Positions 1 to 10,005 are shown, counted from the first letter of the stretch. The stretch: DNA of 64,000 bases from Candidatus Poseidoniaceae archaeon (GCA_030747785.1 JASLKC010000055.1:1-64000); one strand, 5' to 3'. Numbers and translations: made by a program. Notes: generated by a model not told the origin, from the letters alone.

Positions 1-11
1 AAGGCAATGGT

Positions 12-3000
12 TTGAAAAATTGGGAAACAACATCTTTTGAATATGAATATACAACTGGGCCCCCTACAATAAATTCGAGAGCTATATCGTTCTTAGGTCC
101 CGGAGCATTTGATGAAGGAGTATTGGCAGACAGATATTCTGCAAATATAATTTATGATATGGGCGAATGGTCTTCTCCAGAAGTTGTTGAGGAGAGAAGA
201 GGAGTATTCCTTCCATCAGACCTAGCTAGTGATGCTGGAGCTGCTGTCGGAGATGAAATTGACAAATTGACATTCTTGTACACTACAGTAAGTGCCGAAC
301 CTGGTGGACTGGAAGAGGATGATTGTGATGGCGAGATATTTGTTAGTGCAGAAAATGGATTTATGCATTGTCAAAAGCCTATGATGATTACAAATCTAAC
401 CGTTCTAGGAATCTATGAACCATGGCCTCAAGGAAACCCATCTCTCCCCGCAAATCCGATTTATACAACTTGGACTGTTTTGGATGAAGAAGATAAAATC
501 AAGCTAATGGATAGTGACCACTTCTACCTAGGTGTCACAATAGACCGTTCGCTGCTACCAACAACCTCGACAGATGATGCTGCTGAGTGGCTTGAAGGAT
601 TGAGGTCAGATGTAGAGGGACAATCTTATGCTGATGGTGAAATTGAATTGTATTATGTTGATATTATCAGTGGAACTATTCTATTCTTGAACATCTTCCT
701 TGCATTAATTCAAACATTTGATTATATCATCATGATTCCAATCGTTGTTCTTTCTCTATCAGTATTGGTTTACGGATTGATATTATCATTGGAACAAAGA
801 CGTAGAGAGATATCTATTCATCGAGTCATTGGTGCGACATCTAAAGGTTTACGCGGTATGATCCTAATGGAATTAGGCGTAATTTCATTTGTTGCTTGGT
901 TGATTGGTTATCTGTTAGCTATGGCTGCTGTACCCGTAGTTTTGGCAAGTGTAGGATTCATGCAATTTAGTTCACTCGGATATAGTGTAGATCCTCGTTT
1001 AAGTTTAGGTTCTACCATATTCACCGCCTTGACCACATTAGGTCTTGCGCTAATATTTGGTAGAACGAAAGCTAAGGATTTCATGGAGATTGAAATAGAT
1101 GAAGGCGTAAGTAGGGTTCAAATCAAGAATAAGCCGAAAGTTTGGCTACATTGGACCATGCTATTTATTGGAATGTTAGCCGTAATGGACACCTGGCTAG
1201 AGATGAATGGTAGTGAAGATGGACTTTACTCCAACTTCTTCCTCGAGGGATTATTCGGGATATTCGGGCCATTCTTCTTGTGGATTGGCGGTGCATTATT
1301 GCTTGGTAGAATAGGCGCAGCTGGACCCAAAATCATGCAGTTTTTCTTTGGTCGTTCCAGTCTATTATCAGATGTTAAGCGTGGCCTAAAAGGCAGTGGT
1401 TCAACTGAATCAGTAAACCGTTTAGCAGTAATTATGTTGCTCACATTATCGATTGTAACCTTGGCTGCAGTTCAAGGCTATACAGGCACTGTTGTAGATG
1501 AAAAGACAGCATCTGCAACTGTTGGTAGCGATTTACAGGTCGTTTCGATTGACAATCTCACCGCAGAACAAATCGAGTCGGCGATTGTAGAAATTAGTGG
1601 GGATGATATTACTGCAAATGCAGTAAGTGTACCTCTTGTTCTTTTGAAACCCGAAGATGGTGATTCTTTACCGGTTTATGTCTTGATGAATGAAACAGTA
1701 AATGTCATGGATTGGGATGCCCAAGCAGTACCTGGTGATTCTACAAGTGATGCATTGAAGGCTTACAGTGAAGGTGGATTTTCTGCAGGCGTAGACGCTG
1801 CATATGCGTTAGACCTGTGGGGTTCAGGTCGTGAAGGTGATAGTGATAGAGGAGATGAATTACTTTCAGCAAACGATGATAGAAGTGAAAACAAAATCCT
1901 AATTTGGGAAGAATATAATTTTAGTTTCGTTGAAGCAGATGATGGTGAAAATGAAAGTTTCTTTGAAACCATGCAGAATGCATTTGAAACATATGGTGAA
2001 TCTACAATCACAGACCTCTCAGAGACTGACTTAAGCGGTCAAGATCTTTCCCAAAGAGATTTCAATTTGGCCGACCTTAGCGGTGCAAACCTTAGTGGTG
2101 CAAACCTTAGCGGTGCTAATTTATCACAGGCGTTATTAGTGGGTACTAATCTAAATGGTGCCAATTTAACAGGTGCAAATTTAACCAATGCAATAATCTG
2201 GGAATTCTCACCATCAATGGTTGGAACACAATTAGATGGAGCAAAGTTGACTGGTGCATGGGGAGAATTTACTCTAAACCAATCCAATATCTCAGACACA
2301 ACAATTTGCCCCGATAATAGTTTAGGAAACGACACCTCTTGTATAGAAGGCCCAGCGCAAACACCTCCTCCATTGGCAGCAGCAGCTTTGTCATCAGGAG
2401 TCAAATTACAATATACGATTATTGAGCATAATTCTACAATGCGCTATATTGGCACTCATGAGTTCATACCTGGTATTTCGACAGAGTTTATGGAAGGAAG
2501 CCTCATAATTGGCGAGACCTCATTTAGAGAATTAGTCGGAGACGATTATGTTGACAATTTGACTACTACAACTTGGATTGTTCGTGTTGAAGGTGTTAGT
2601 GGAGATGATCTTTCAGCACTCCGTGCTAATATTGAAGCAGACTCCCGATTCGATAGTGCTCAAGACTGGGAAACCGCTCATGAGTTGGTAGAGAGAAATG
2701 GCGGACTAATTTTTGGTACTCCCGGGTTACTGAGTTTACAATTCGTAGTCGCTAGTATCGCTGCTGTTGCTTCTGCTTTCGTATTCCTTTCACTAGTTCT
2801 TAATCAGCGTCAAAAGGAATTAGCAGTATTACAAGCGATTGGGGCAAGCCCTAACCAAATTATCAGATTGGTATTATTCGAGATTCTGTCAATCGTCATA
2901 GTATCGATGGCATTAGGCATGTTCTTGGGAATGGGATTAGCATTATCCTTCAATGGATTATTCGATGTATTCGGATATATTTTCCAGTTATTCGGTGGTT

Positions 3001-3152
3001 CAAGTACGCCGATTGGACGTGAATTAGTGTGGCCATGGACTCAGTTAGGAATCGTCGCCTTGGCGGTGTTCTCTGCTGTTGTATTCGCACTATTATTGAC
3101 AACACGCAAAGCACTGCGTTCAGATTTGTCTAGTGTGCTAAAGGGGGAGTGA
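12..3152 (+). CDS. FtsX/MacB-like ABC transporter permease with internal pentapeptide repeats; 5' end probably lies upstream of the window
   Basis: TM clusters typical of FtsX permeases ('LSLSVLVYGLILSLEQRRREISIHRVIGA', 'VFLSLVLNQRQKELAVLQAIGASPNQI'); followed by an ABC ATPase overlapping by 4 nt; N-terminus lacks the expected first TM helix. Confidence 0.85.
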   Translation: MKNWETTSFEYEYTTGPPTINSRAISFLGPGAFDEGVLADRYSANIIYDMGEWSSPEVVEERRGVFLPSDLASDAGAAVGDEIDKLTFLYTTVSAEPGGLEEDDCDGEIFVSAENGFMHCQKPMMITNLTVLGIYEPWPQGNPSLPANPIYTTWTVLDEEDKIKLMDSDHFYLGVTIDRSLLPTTSTDDAAEWLEGLRSDVEGQSYADGEIELYYVDIISGTILFLNIFLALIQTFDYIIMIPIVVLSLSVLVYGLILSLEQRRREISIHRVIGATSKGLRGMILMELGVISFVAWLIGYLLAMAAVPVVLASVGFMQFSSLGYSVDPRLSLGSTIFTALTTLGLALIFGRTKAKDFMEIEIDEGVSRVQIKNKPKVWLHWTMLFIGMLAVMDTWLEMNGSEDGLYSNFFLEGLFGIFGPFFLWIGGALLLGRIGAAGPKIMQFFFGRSSLLSDVKRGLKGSGSTESVNRLAVIMLLTLSIVTLAAVQGYTGTVVDEKTASATVGSDLQVVSIDNLTAEQIESAIVEISGDDITANAVSVPLVLLKPEDGDSLPVYVLMNETVNVMDWDAQAVPGDSTSDALKAYSEGGFSAGVDAAYALDLWGSGREGDSDRGDELLSANDDRSENKILIWEEYNFSFVEADDGENESFFETMQNAFETYGESTITDLSETDLSGQDLSQRDFNLADLSGANLSGANLSGANLSQALLVGTNLNGANLTGANLTNAIIWEFSPSMVGTQLDGAKLTGAWGEFTLNQSNISDTTICPDNSLGNDTSCIEGPAQTPPPLAAAALSSGVKLQYTIIEHNSTMRYIGTHEFIPGISTEFMEGSLIIGETSFRELVGDDYVDNLTTTTWIVRVEGVSGDDLSALRANIEADSRFDSAQDWETAHELVERNGGLIFGTPGLLSLQFVVASIAAVASAFVFLSLVLNQRQKELAVLQAIGASPNQIIRLVLFEILSIVIVSMALGMFLGMGLALSFNGLFDVFGYIFQLFGGSSTPIGRELVWPWTQLGIVALAVFSAVVFALLLTTRKALRSDLSSVLKGE
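2010..2260 (+). repeat. Pentapeptide-repeat segment (A(D/N)LSG-type) inside the permease extracytoplasmic region
   Basis: 'TDLSGQDLSQRDFNLADLSGANLSGANLSGANLSQALLVGTNLNGANLTGANLTNA'; near-identical 15-bp tandem units 'ggtgcaaaccttagc'. Confidence 0.9.
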
Positions 3153-4138
3153 ATATGGTTGAAAATAAGGACTCAATCCTAAGTGCAAATGCACTTTATC
3201 ATGTTTATACTTCTAAGGCAGAAGACGGCAACGTAGTCGCTTTACGAGGCTTGCATGTCGATGTAAAGAAAGGAGAGGCTGTAGCCGTAGTAGGGCCTTC
3301 AGGATCGGGTAAATCTACATTGTTGAAGTGCCTTGGTGGATTGATGAAACCAAGCGCTGGTAATGTTTCACTAGATGGTAAAAATATGACTAGACTAACC
3401 GGACAAGAATTGGTTGAATTACGGCAAAAGACGGTATCATTCATCTTCCAAGAAGGTAACCTATTGCCACATCTTTCTGCAAGAGACAACATTGCTCAGC
3501 CGCTACGCAATCAGGGAGTTGCTCCAAAGGTTGCCCTGAAGGCTGCTGATGAAATGATGGAGAGATTAGGAATACTTTCCAGAGCAAAGGCGGTTCCAGC
3601 AAAACTTAGTGGTGGAGAACAACAAAGAGTTGCAATTGCCCGTGCTTTAATCACCAATCCACGATTGATTCTAGCCGATGAGCCAACAGGTGCTCTCGAC
3701 CCAATTACTTCTAGAGAAGTACTAAAATTGTTCAAGGAATTACACCAAGACGATGGCGTTTCATTCCTGATTGTTACCCACTCAAAGGAAGTAGCAGCAT
3801 TCGCTAATCGCTCTCTTGAACTCCGTGATGGACGGTTCGTAGCAGAACACGGTGATGATGTTGAGATCACAAATCTCAGTAAGGGCCGAGAACTACTCGT
3901 CGACGAAATGGGAATGGTAACATTCCCACCAGACTTGCTCACAAGGATGGGTGGACCAGGTCGATATTCGGTTGATGATGTCTCAAGTGGTGCTTTGAAA
4001 TTGGTTGGAGAATCGGTTTCTGATATCGGTGAAATGGTTCTTGCTACCAAGTGCCCTGCTTGCAAGTTCGACTACGAGTCGAGCGATGAGCAAGAGTGTC
4101 CGTCATGTGGTTCAAGCAGGCCAATGGTCGAAGCTTGA
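3149..4138 (+). CDS. ABC transporter ATP-binding protein (LolD/MacB class) with C-terminal zinc ribbon
   Basis: Walker A GPSGSGKST, signature LSGGEQQRVAIARAL, Walker B LILADEPTGALD; C-terminal CPAC-x(10)-CPSC. Confidence 0.92.
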   Translation: MNMVENKDSILSANALYHVYTSKAEDGNVVALRGLHVDVKKGEAVAVVGPSGSGKSTLLKCLGGLMKPSAGNVSLDGKNMTRLTGQELVELRQKTVSFIFQEGNLLPHLSARDNIAQPLRNQGVAPKVALKAADEMMERLGILSRAKAVPAKLSGGEQQRVAIARALITNPRLILADEPTGALDPITSREVLKLFKELHQDDGVSFLIVTHSKEVAAFANRSLELRDGRFVAEHGDDVEITNLSKGRELLVDEMGMVTFPPDLLTRMGGPGRYSVDDVSSGALKLVGESVSDIGEMVLATKCPACKFDYESSDEQECPSCGSSRPMVEA

Positions 4139-4158
4139 ACAGAGCATCTGACGGGTTA

Positions 4159-4174
4159 ATTTGGAATTCCAAAT
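4159..4174. promoter_or_regulatory. 16-bp perfect palindrome ATTTGGAATTCCAAAT in the intergenic region
   Basis: Read directly; lies between the ABC ATPase stop and the start of the 104-aa ORF. Confidence 0.4.
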
Positions 4175-4204
4175 GTTCAAAAGGAAGGACACAAATCTAA
4201 TTTT

Positions 4205-4519
4205 ATGACTGAAATTAAGACAGTTCCAGCAACCGAAGAAAGTCTGATTGTACAAAATGATACACACGGATTTGATCAGAATCCAAATACAGAACCCCCG
4301 GTAATGCATGATGTATTGATCGATGGCCAGCCAGCGAAAGCTGGAGTGGGTTCCTTTGGAGCATACAGTACACGAATAGTATTGTTATTCGACCCACCTC
4401 ATCCAGAATGGGGAGATGAATTTGCTACCAAGTATTTCATTTTCGATGAAAAAAACCCAGGCGTATTAAATTGGGGACATGATGGAAAAAGTTTCCAAAT
4501 TGAAAAGATAGCAGAATAA
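4205..4519 (+). CDS. Conserved-looking hypothetical protein, 104 aa
   Basis: Intact ORF in an intergenic slot between assigned genes. Confidence 0.6.
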   Translation: MTEIKTVPATEESLIVQNDTHGFDQNPNTEPPVMHDVLIDGQPAKAGVGSFGAYSTRIVLLFDPPHPEWGDEFATKYFIFDEKNPGVLNWGHDGKSFQIEKIAE

Positions 4520-4610
4520 TCTCTCTGAGACTACCTTTTCAAGAACATTCACATGTAAACAGCGCTTGGCCATGCTAAGTAGAGAACTAGATTCTCAATG
4601 TGGTGTTGTA

Positions 4611-6485
4611 ATGTCTGACGAATATAGTGGATGGGACCCGGGACGACCAGGCCACGACCTCCTAGATATTCTGAAGGATGAAATACGTACAAAGGGTCAA
4701 CCAAGCGCTGAAAGAGTGCGTGAAATTGCCAACTTAACCGGAACAACTGCGGCAAAAGTACGCGGCGTAATCGGATATTATACCGAATTAAAGCCTGATA
4801 ATTCCACTGTTCGAGTCTGTATGGGTGAATCTTGTAGAGCTCGCGGTTCAGAATTGGTTGCAGAATTTCTTGCGAAAGAAGGCGATACCGTAGGGATATT
4901 GCATTGTGCAGGTTTGTGCACTAGTGGCCCTGCGGTTTTGCGTGATGAAACGGTAGTTCCAATGGGTAGCACAGGTACTGGGCTGCAATTATTCGTTAGC
5001 ATGGACAGTATTAGCCAGAAATTAGGTTCAGAGGAAGTCGTACAATCACTAATTCAAGAATTAGATGAGAATGTGTCAATCACTCGAACCGGTAGCAGAG
5101 GACTATTCCACCTTGAGCCAATGGTCGAAGTTGATATCGACGGCACTCGTCATGCATTTGGGCCAATCCAGTCCGGAGATGTTTCCTCTTTGGTGAGTGC
5201 GATTACCAATGGTTCTGCAAGTGAGCACCCCGCAGCCCTTGGCCCAATTGATTCACTTCCGGGATTGAGTTCTCAAACTCGATTTGCCTTGGCAAGAATG
5301 GGTATCGGAAATCCACTTGACCTTGAAGCACAGCAAGGCCTGGGGGCATATTCAGGTTTGAATAAAGCGAGAGATGGTGGGGCTGAATTGGTATTACAAG
5401 AACTCGAAGCAGCAGGTCTCCGCGGAAGAGGCGGTGCTGGATTCCCTACACATTTCAAATGGAAATCAGCGATGGAACAAGGCGATCCAGTCAAGCACGT
5501 CGTTGCTAATGCAGACGAAGGAGACGCCGGCACTTTCATCGACAGGATGTTGATGGAAGGAGACCCACATTCACTGATTGAGGGAATGCTGATTTGTGCA
5601 GAAACGATTGGCGCATCACAAGGCTGGGTCTACTTACGAAGTGAATACCCTCAAGCAAAGAGAATTTTGCAATCCGCAATAGATAGCGCTCGAGAAGCAG
5701 GTATTCTTGGTGAGAATTTTGATATCACAATCGCCCTTGGTGCTGGCTCATATGTTTGCGGCGAGGAAACCGCATTACTCGAGAGCCTAGAAGGGCGTAG
5801 AGGCGAGGTAAGAGCACGACCACCTTATCCAACAGAACAGGGATTATTTGGTCATCCAACAATCGTGAATAATGTTCTGACATTTTCAATGGCTGCAGCA
5901 ATTATGCGTGAAGGCGGCAGTGTGGTTGGAAGTATTGGAACGGAACGAAGTAAGGGCACAGTAGTTGCTCAAATTTCTGGTGATGTTGGAATTCCAACTT
6001 GCGTCGAGGTGCCATTTGGTGGCAGTGTTGCCGACCTATTCAGGGACCATTCATCGCTCGATGAAGTCGTTGCAGTACAGGTAGGAGGACCTCTTGGTGG
6101 TGTCTTTGCCGCCGAAGAATTAGAAAATATTGAACTCTCATTTGAAGGGCTATCTGCTGCAGATGGCTTACTTGGCCACGGTGGTTTTGTTTGCTATGGC
6201 AATAAGTTCAATCCGCGTTCCGAAGTTCTTGGTTGGATGCGTTTCTTCCGTGACGAGAGTTGTGGTAAGTGCACACCGTGCCGAATTGGTACTCAAAGAG
6301 CTCTCGAATTGCTTCAAAGGATTGGAACTGATTCGGAAAAAGAGGGTGACCGCACCTTATTGGCAGATCTCGATGAAGTAATGACTGAAACATCATTATG
6401 TGCACTTGGAGGCCTTGCAATGAATCCAGTGCGCTCTACAATGAAACGCTGGCCAGCCTCTTTCGGAGGTGAAAATAATGAGTGA
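4611..6485 (+). CDS. NuoE-NuoF fusion (diaphorase subunit of an NAD-dependent formate dehydrogenase / complex I-like module)
   Basis: NuoE-type Cys motif 'VCMGESC...HCAGLC'; NuoF motifs 'GLRGRGGAGFPTHFKW', 'NADEGDAGTF', 'GAGSYVCGEETALLESLEG', 'ESCGKCTPCRIGT'. Provided ORF starts at 4566 (TTG); ATG at 4611 preferred. Confidence 0.9.
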   Translation: MSDEYSGWDPGRPGHDLLDILKDEIRTKGQPSAERVREIANLTGTTAAKVRGVIGYYTELKPDNSTVRVCMGESCRARGSELVAEFLAKEGDTVGILHCAGLCTSGPAVLRDETVVPMGSTGTGLQLFVSMDSISQKLGSEEVVQSLIQELDENVSITRTGSRGLFHLEPMVEVDIDGTRHAFGPIQSGDVSSLVSAITNGSASEHPAALGPIDSLPGLSSQTRFALARMGIGNPLDLEAQQGLGAYSGLNKARDGGAELVLQELEAAGLRGRGGAGFPTHFKWKSAMEQGDPVKHVVANADEGDAGTFIDRMLMEGDPHSLIEGMLICAETIGASQGWVYLRSEYPQAKRILQSAIDSAREAGILGENFDITIALGAGSYVCGEETALLESLEGRRGEVRARPPYPTEQGLFGHPTIVNNVLTFSMAAAIMREGGSVVGSIGTERSKGTVVAQISGDVGIPTCVEVPFGGSVADLFRDHSSLDEVVAVQVGGPLGGVFAAEELENIELSFEGLSAADGLLGHGGFVCYGNKFNPRSEVLGWMRFFRDESCGKCTPCRIGTQRALELLQRIGTDSEKEGDRTLLADLDEVMTETSLCALGGLAMNPVRSTMKRWPASFGGENNE

Positions 6486-9174
6486 ATTCTCAGTAACTAT
6501 CGATGGTCAAGAGTTCTCAGGCCAACCTGGTCAAACTATCATGGAGGTTGCCAGAGATAATGGCATCAATATTCCAAGCCTTTGCGATTCACCACATCTC
6601 GACTCATTTGGTTCGTGTAGAATGTGTATTGTAGAAATTGATGGTCGCCGAGGAACTCCTTCCTCATGTACAACTCCAGCCGATAATGGCATGGTAGTTT
6701 CGACGGTTTCCGATAAATTGTGGAGACTGAGAAAAGGCATCACTGAACTCTATGTTAGCGAGCATCCTCTCGATTGTCTAACCTGCACTGCAAATGGCGA
6801 TTGTGAATTGCAAGATGTAGCTGCAGATGTTGGTTTGAGAGAATTACGTTATGATAACGAACCTGCATGTGAGACCATTCCAATCGATGAATCAAATCCC
6901 TTTTTCACCTTCGATGCAAGCAAGTGCATTGTGTGTTCACGCTGTATTAGGGCGTGTGACGAAACACAAGTTACGCACGCTCTTTCCATTGATGGACGTG
7001 GTTTTGACAGCCGAATTATCGCAGGTGTAGACGAGTCATTCATGGACTCGGATTGCGTATCCTGTGGTGCTTGTGTGAACGAGTGCCCGGTCGGTGCGCT
7101 TGAAGACCGTGTTGAGCGTTCATCTGGAATTCCAGACAAGTGGGTACGAACTACCTGTGCCTTCTGTGGTGTCGGCTGCCAATTCGATGCTGGAATCAAG
7201 GGCGGAAAATTGGTGACAATGGTTCCAGTAGCAGATTCTCCCGTCAATCAAGGTCATGCCTGTGTCAAGGGTCGGTTCGCATCGGCGTATATTCATCATG
7301 CAGACCGACTAAAATACCCGATGATCCGTGACTCCATCGATGATGAATTCCGACAAGTTTCCTGGGATGAAGTCTATTCATTCATCGCACAACGCTGGAA
7401 GCAAATCAAGGCTGAATCAGGCCCGAATGCTATTGGTTCAATCACTTCTTCACGCTCGACAAATGAATTGAATTACCTTGGCTCGAAACTAATGCGAGCT
7501 GTTATTGGAACCAATAATATCGATAATTGCGCAAGAGTTTGCCATTCTGCAACCGTCAAGGGAATGATGACGGTATTTGGTGCAGGAGCGGGAACAAATA
7601 GTCTGGATGACATTGATCATACAGATTTGCTATTGATCTCGGGATGCAACCCTATGCACGGACACCCAGTTACAGGCTCACGAATTCGCCGTGCACGCAT
7701 GCGTGGAATGAAGATGATAGTAGCAGACCCTAAGGCTACTGAATTGGCTCAAATGGCCGATATCCACCTACAATTGCGCCCTGGAACCAATGTTGCACTC
7801 TACCAAGGATTGGCTCACATTATCCTGCGAGAGAATATGCAAGCAGATTCAGAATGGCTCAATACACGAACAGAAAACCTCGAACCATTCAGAGCAATGG
7901 TTCAGGACATGACTCCTGAAGTATGTTCAGAAATCACTACAGTACCTGTGGAGACCCTAGAAGCAGCAGCGATTTACTATGCATCTGTACCCTCAGCAAT
8001 GTCGGTTCACGGCCTTGGAATGACAGAGCATAGCCATGGGTCTGAAGGGGTAATGGCGCTATCAAGTCTTGCACTTCTTACTGGAAACGTGGGACGCAAA
8101 GGCACTGGAATTAATCCTCTACGTGGACAAAACAATGTTCAGGGCTCTTGTGATATGGGGGCATTGCCAAATGTGTACACGAATTATCAATTGGTTTCAG
8201 ACCCTGATAACCGTGCAGCATTTTCCAAGGTCTGGGGAGTCGAAGCACCGGCAGAGCCAGGGCTAACATATCCCGAAATGCTTCGACAAGTCGAGTCCGG
8301 AAATGTTCGTTCACTATACTTGATAGGTTCAGATATTGCTCACACAGATCCGGATAACCTAGCGGTGAAGAAGGCACTCAGTGGCCTTGATTTACTAATT
8401 GTTCAAGATATTTTCATGTGTGAAACTGCAAAACTTGCACACGTGATTCTCCCAGCAGCTTCCTTCCTTGAATCAGATGGAACATATACCAATGGCGAGC
8501 GCCGAATTCAGCGAGTTAGAAAGGCGGTTGAGGCACCAGGTCAAGCAAAACAAGATTGGATAATCGTATCCGAATTGGCAGAAGCACTTGGGCACCCAAT
8601 CATTTCATCAAATGATGTGTCAGATATTTGGGATGAATTAGCTAGCCTGACTCCGAATTTCAGAGGCATCGATTATTCAAATCTTGATAATTCAGTTTCA
8701 GTACAATGGCCAAAGCCGACTGCAGACCACCCCGGAACCAGTGTTATGCACGTTGACAAATTCTCACGTGGATTAGGCAATTTCGCAGCACCAGCTTATG
8801 CTGAACCAAATGAGCAAGCATCGGATGAGTATCCGTTTATCCTAGTCACAGGAAGAAATCTCTTCCACTATAATGCTGGAACTCAAACCCGTCGAACAGG
8901 GCTAACAGAATTCCGTGGTACCGATCTATTGGAGATGCATCCAGTAGATGCTAGTGCTATGGGAATTAGCGATGGCGATATCGTCTGGTTATCGAGCCCA
9001 CGTAACCGTGTTGAGATGCAAGTTGAAGTCACAAATAATGTGCGAAAAGGCAATCTATTCACGACATTCCATTTCCCAGATGTTGGGGTAAATACCGTGT
9101 TAAGTGCTTCTGCAGATGGATATACGCACTGTCCTGAGTACAAGGTCCAAGCTGTTGCAATCGAAGTACAGTGA
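6478..9174 (+). CDS. Formate dehydrogenase alpha subunit, molybdopterin-dependent, Cys form
   Basis: N-terminal NuoG-like [2Fe-2S] and two 4Fe-4S motifs (CIVCSRCIRACD, CVSCGACVNECP), 'CAFCGVGCQFD', active-site 'NCARVCHSATV', C-terminal molydopterin-dinucleotide-binding region; start overlaps the previous stop. Confidence 0.92.
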   Translation: MSEFSVTIDGQEFSGQPGQTIMEVARDNGINIPSLCDSPHLDSFGSCRMCIVEIDGRRGTPSSCTTPADNGMVVSTVSDKLWRLRKGITELYVSEHPLDCLTCTANGDCELQDVAADVGLRELRYDNEPACETIPIDESNPFFTFDASKCIVCSRCIRACDETQVTHALSIDGRGFDSRIIAGVDESFMDSDCVSCGACVNECPVGALEDRVERSSGIPDKWVRTTCAFCGVGCQFDAGIKGGKLVTMVPVADSPVNQGHACVKGRFASAYIHHADRLKYPMIRDSIDDEFRQVSWDEVYSFIAQRWKQIKAESGPNAIGSITSSRSTNELNYLGSKLMRAVIGTNNIDNCARVCHSATVKGMMTVFGAGAGTNSLDDIDHTDLLLISGCNPMHGHPVTGSRIRRARMRGMKMIVADPKATELAQMADIHLQLRPGTNVALYQGLAHIILRENMQADSEWLNTRTENLEPFRAMVQDMTPEVCSEITTVPVETLEAAAIYYASVPSAMSVHGLGMTEHSHGSEGVMALSSLALLTGNVGRKGTGINPLRGQNNVQGSCDMGALPNVYTNYQLVSDPDNRAAFSKVWGVEAPAEPGLTYPEMLRQVESGNVRSLYLIGSDIAHTDPDNLAVKKALSGLDLLIVQDIFMCETAKLAHVILPAASFLESDGTYTNGERRIQRVRKAVEAPGQAKQDWIIVSELAEALGHPIISSNDVSDIWDELASLTPNFRGIDYSNLDNSVSVQWPKPTADHPGTSVMHVDKFSRGLGNFAAPAYAEPNEQASDEYPFILVTGRNLFHYNAGTQTRRTGLTEFRGTDLLEMHPVDASAMGISDGDIVWLSSPRNRVEMQVEVTNNVRKGNLFTTFHFPDVGVNTVLSASADGYTHCPEYKVQAVAIEVQ

Positions 9175-9180
9175 GCCTGC

Positions 9181-9996
9181 TCAATGGGTACCCTCGATAC
9201 AGTAGGGGCAGGAAACCCCTTGAACGAAAGCGGGATTCTTCTGCTCTTCAACTGTGAGAGGTTCTCTACAAGCCCAACAAACTTCAGTTGCGGTTTCAGT
9301 GAGGTCACCTGCTACTCCGACCCTTCTGTCGAAGACGAAGCATTCTCCATTCCAGTGCGCACCTCCAGTTTGCTCGAAGTAATTGAGAATTCCACCATGT
9401 ATTTGGTAGACCTCTTCGAATCCTTCGTTGAGCATTACTACGCTTGCTTTTTCGCAGCGAATTCCACCAGTACAGAACATTACGACTGGCTTATCTTTGG
9501 GTATTTCGCATTCAGCAACTGCCTTTGGGAATGCTCGGAAAGACTGGATGTCGAAGTCCACAGCCCCCTCAAAAGTACCCATTCGTATTTCGTAATCATT
9601 TCGAGTATCGAGAATTGTTACTTCTTTTCCATCATCGAGCCAACGCTTGAATTCAGCAGGTTCGATGGAATCGCCGGTAAATTCGTGCGGCTTTACACTT
9701 GGAACTCCCATGGAGATAATTTCCTTCTTTAGGCGGACATTCATTTTACGGAATGCACATTCCTCGGATTCGGAATATTTGACCCAGATGTCATCAAAGC
9801 GTTCGTCTTCTTTGAGGAACTCAACGAAAGCATCGATTTGTTCACGTTCAGCTGAGAGGAAGATGTTGATTCCTTCTGGAGAGAGGAGGATTGTTCCTTT
9901 GATGCCTTGTGAATAACAGAAATGCTGTAATGGAGCCCTCATTTCCTCAAAGTCATGCATGTCGAGGAATTTGTAAGCCGAGATATTTGTTAGCAT
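9181..9996 (-). CDS. trhO: Rhodanese-domain tRNA uridine(34) hydroxylase, TrhO/YceA family
   Basis: 'QGIKGTILLSPEGINIFLSAER', rhodanese active site 'VVMFCTGGIRCEKAS'; C-terminal Cys motifs CWAC and CPYC. Confidence 0.88.
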   Translation of the reverse strand: MLTNISAYKFLDMHDFEEMRAPLQHFCYSQGIKGTILLSPEGINIFLSAEREQIDAFVEFLKEDERFDDIWVKYSESEECAFRKMNVRLKKEIISMGVPSVKPHEFTGDSIEPAEFKRWLDDGKEVTILDTRNDYEIRMGTFEGAVDFDIQSFRAFPKAVAECEIPKDKPVVMFCTGGIRCEKASVVMLNEGFEEVYQIHGGILNYFEQTGGAHWNGECFVFDRRVGVAGDLTETATEVCWACREPLTVEEQKNPAFVQGVSCPYCIEGTH

Positions 9997-10005
9997 GAAA
10001 TCACC

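Noticed and set aside
3511-4065. Minus-strand 184-aa ORF
   Set aside because: Lies antisense to a clear ABC ATPase; no domain
9184-9732. Plus-strand 182-aa ORF
   Set aside because: Antisense to a well-recognised TrhO gene
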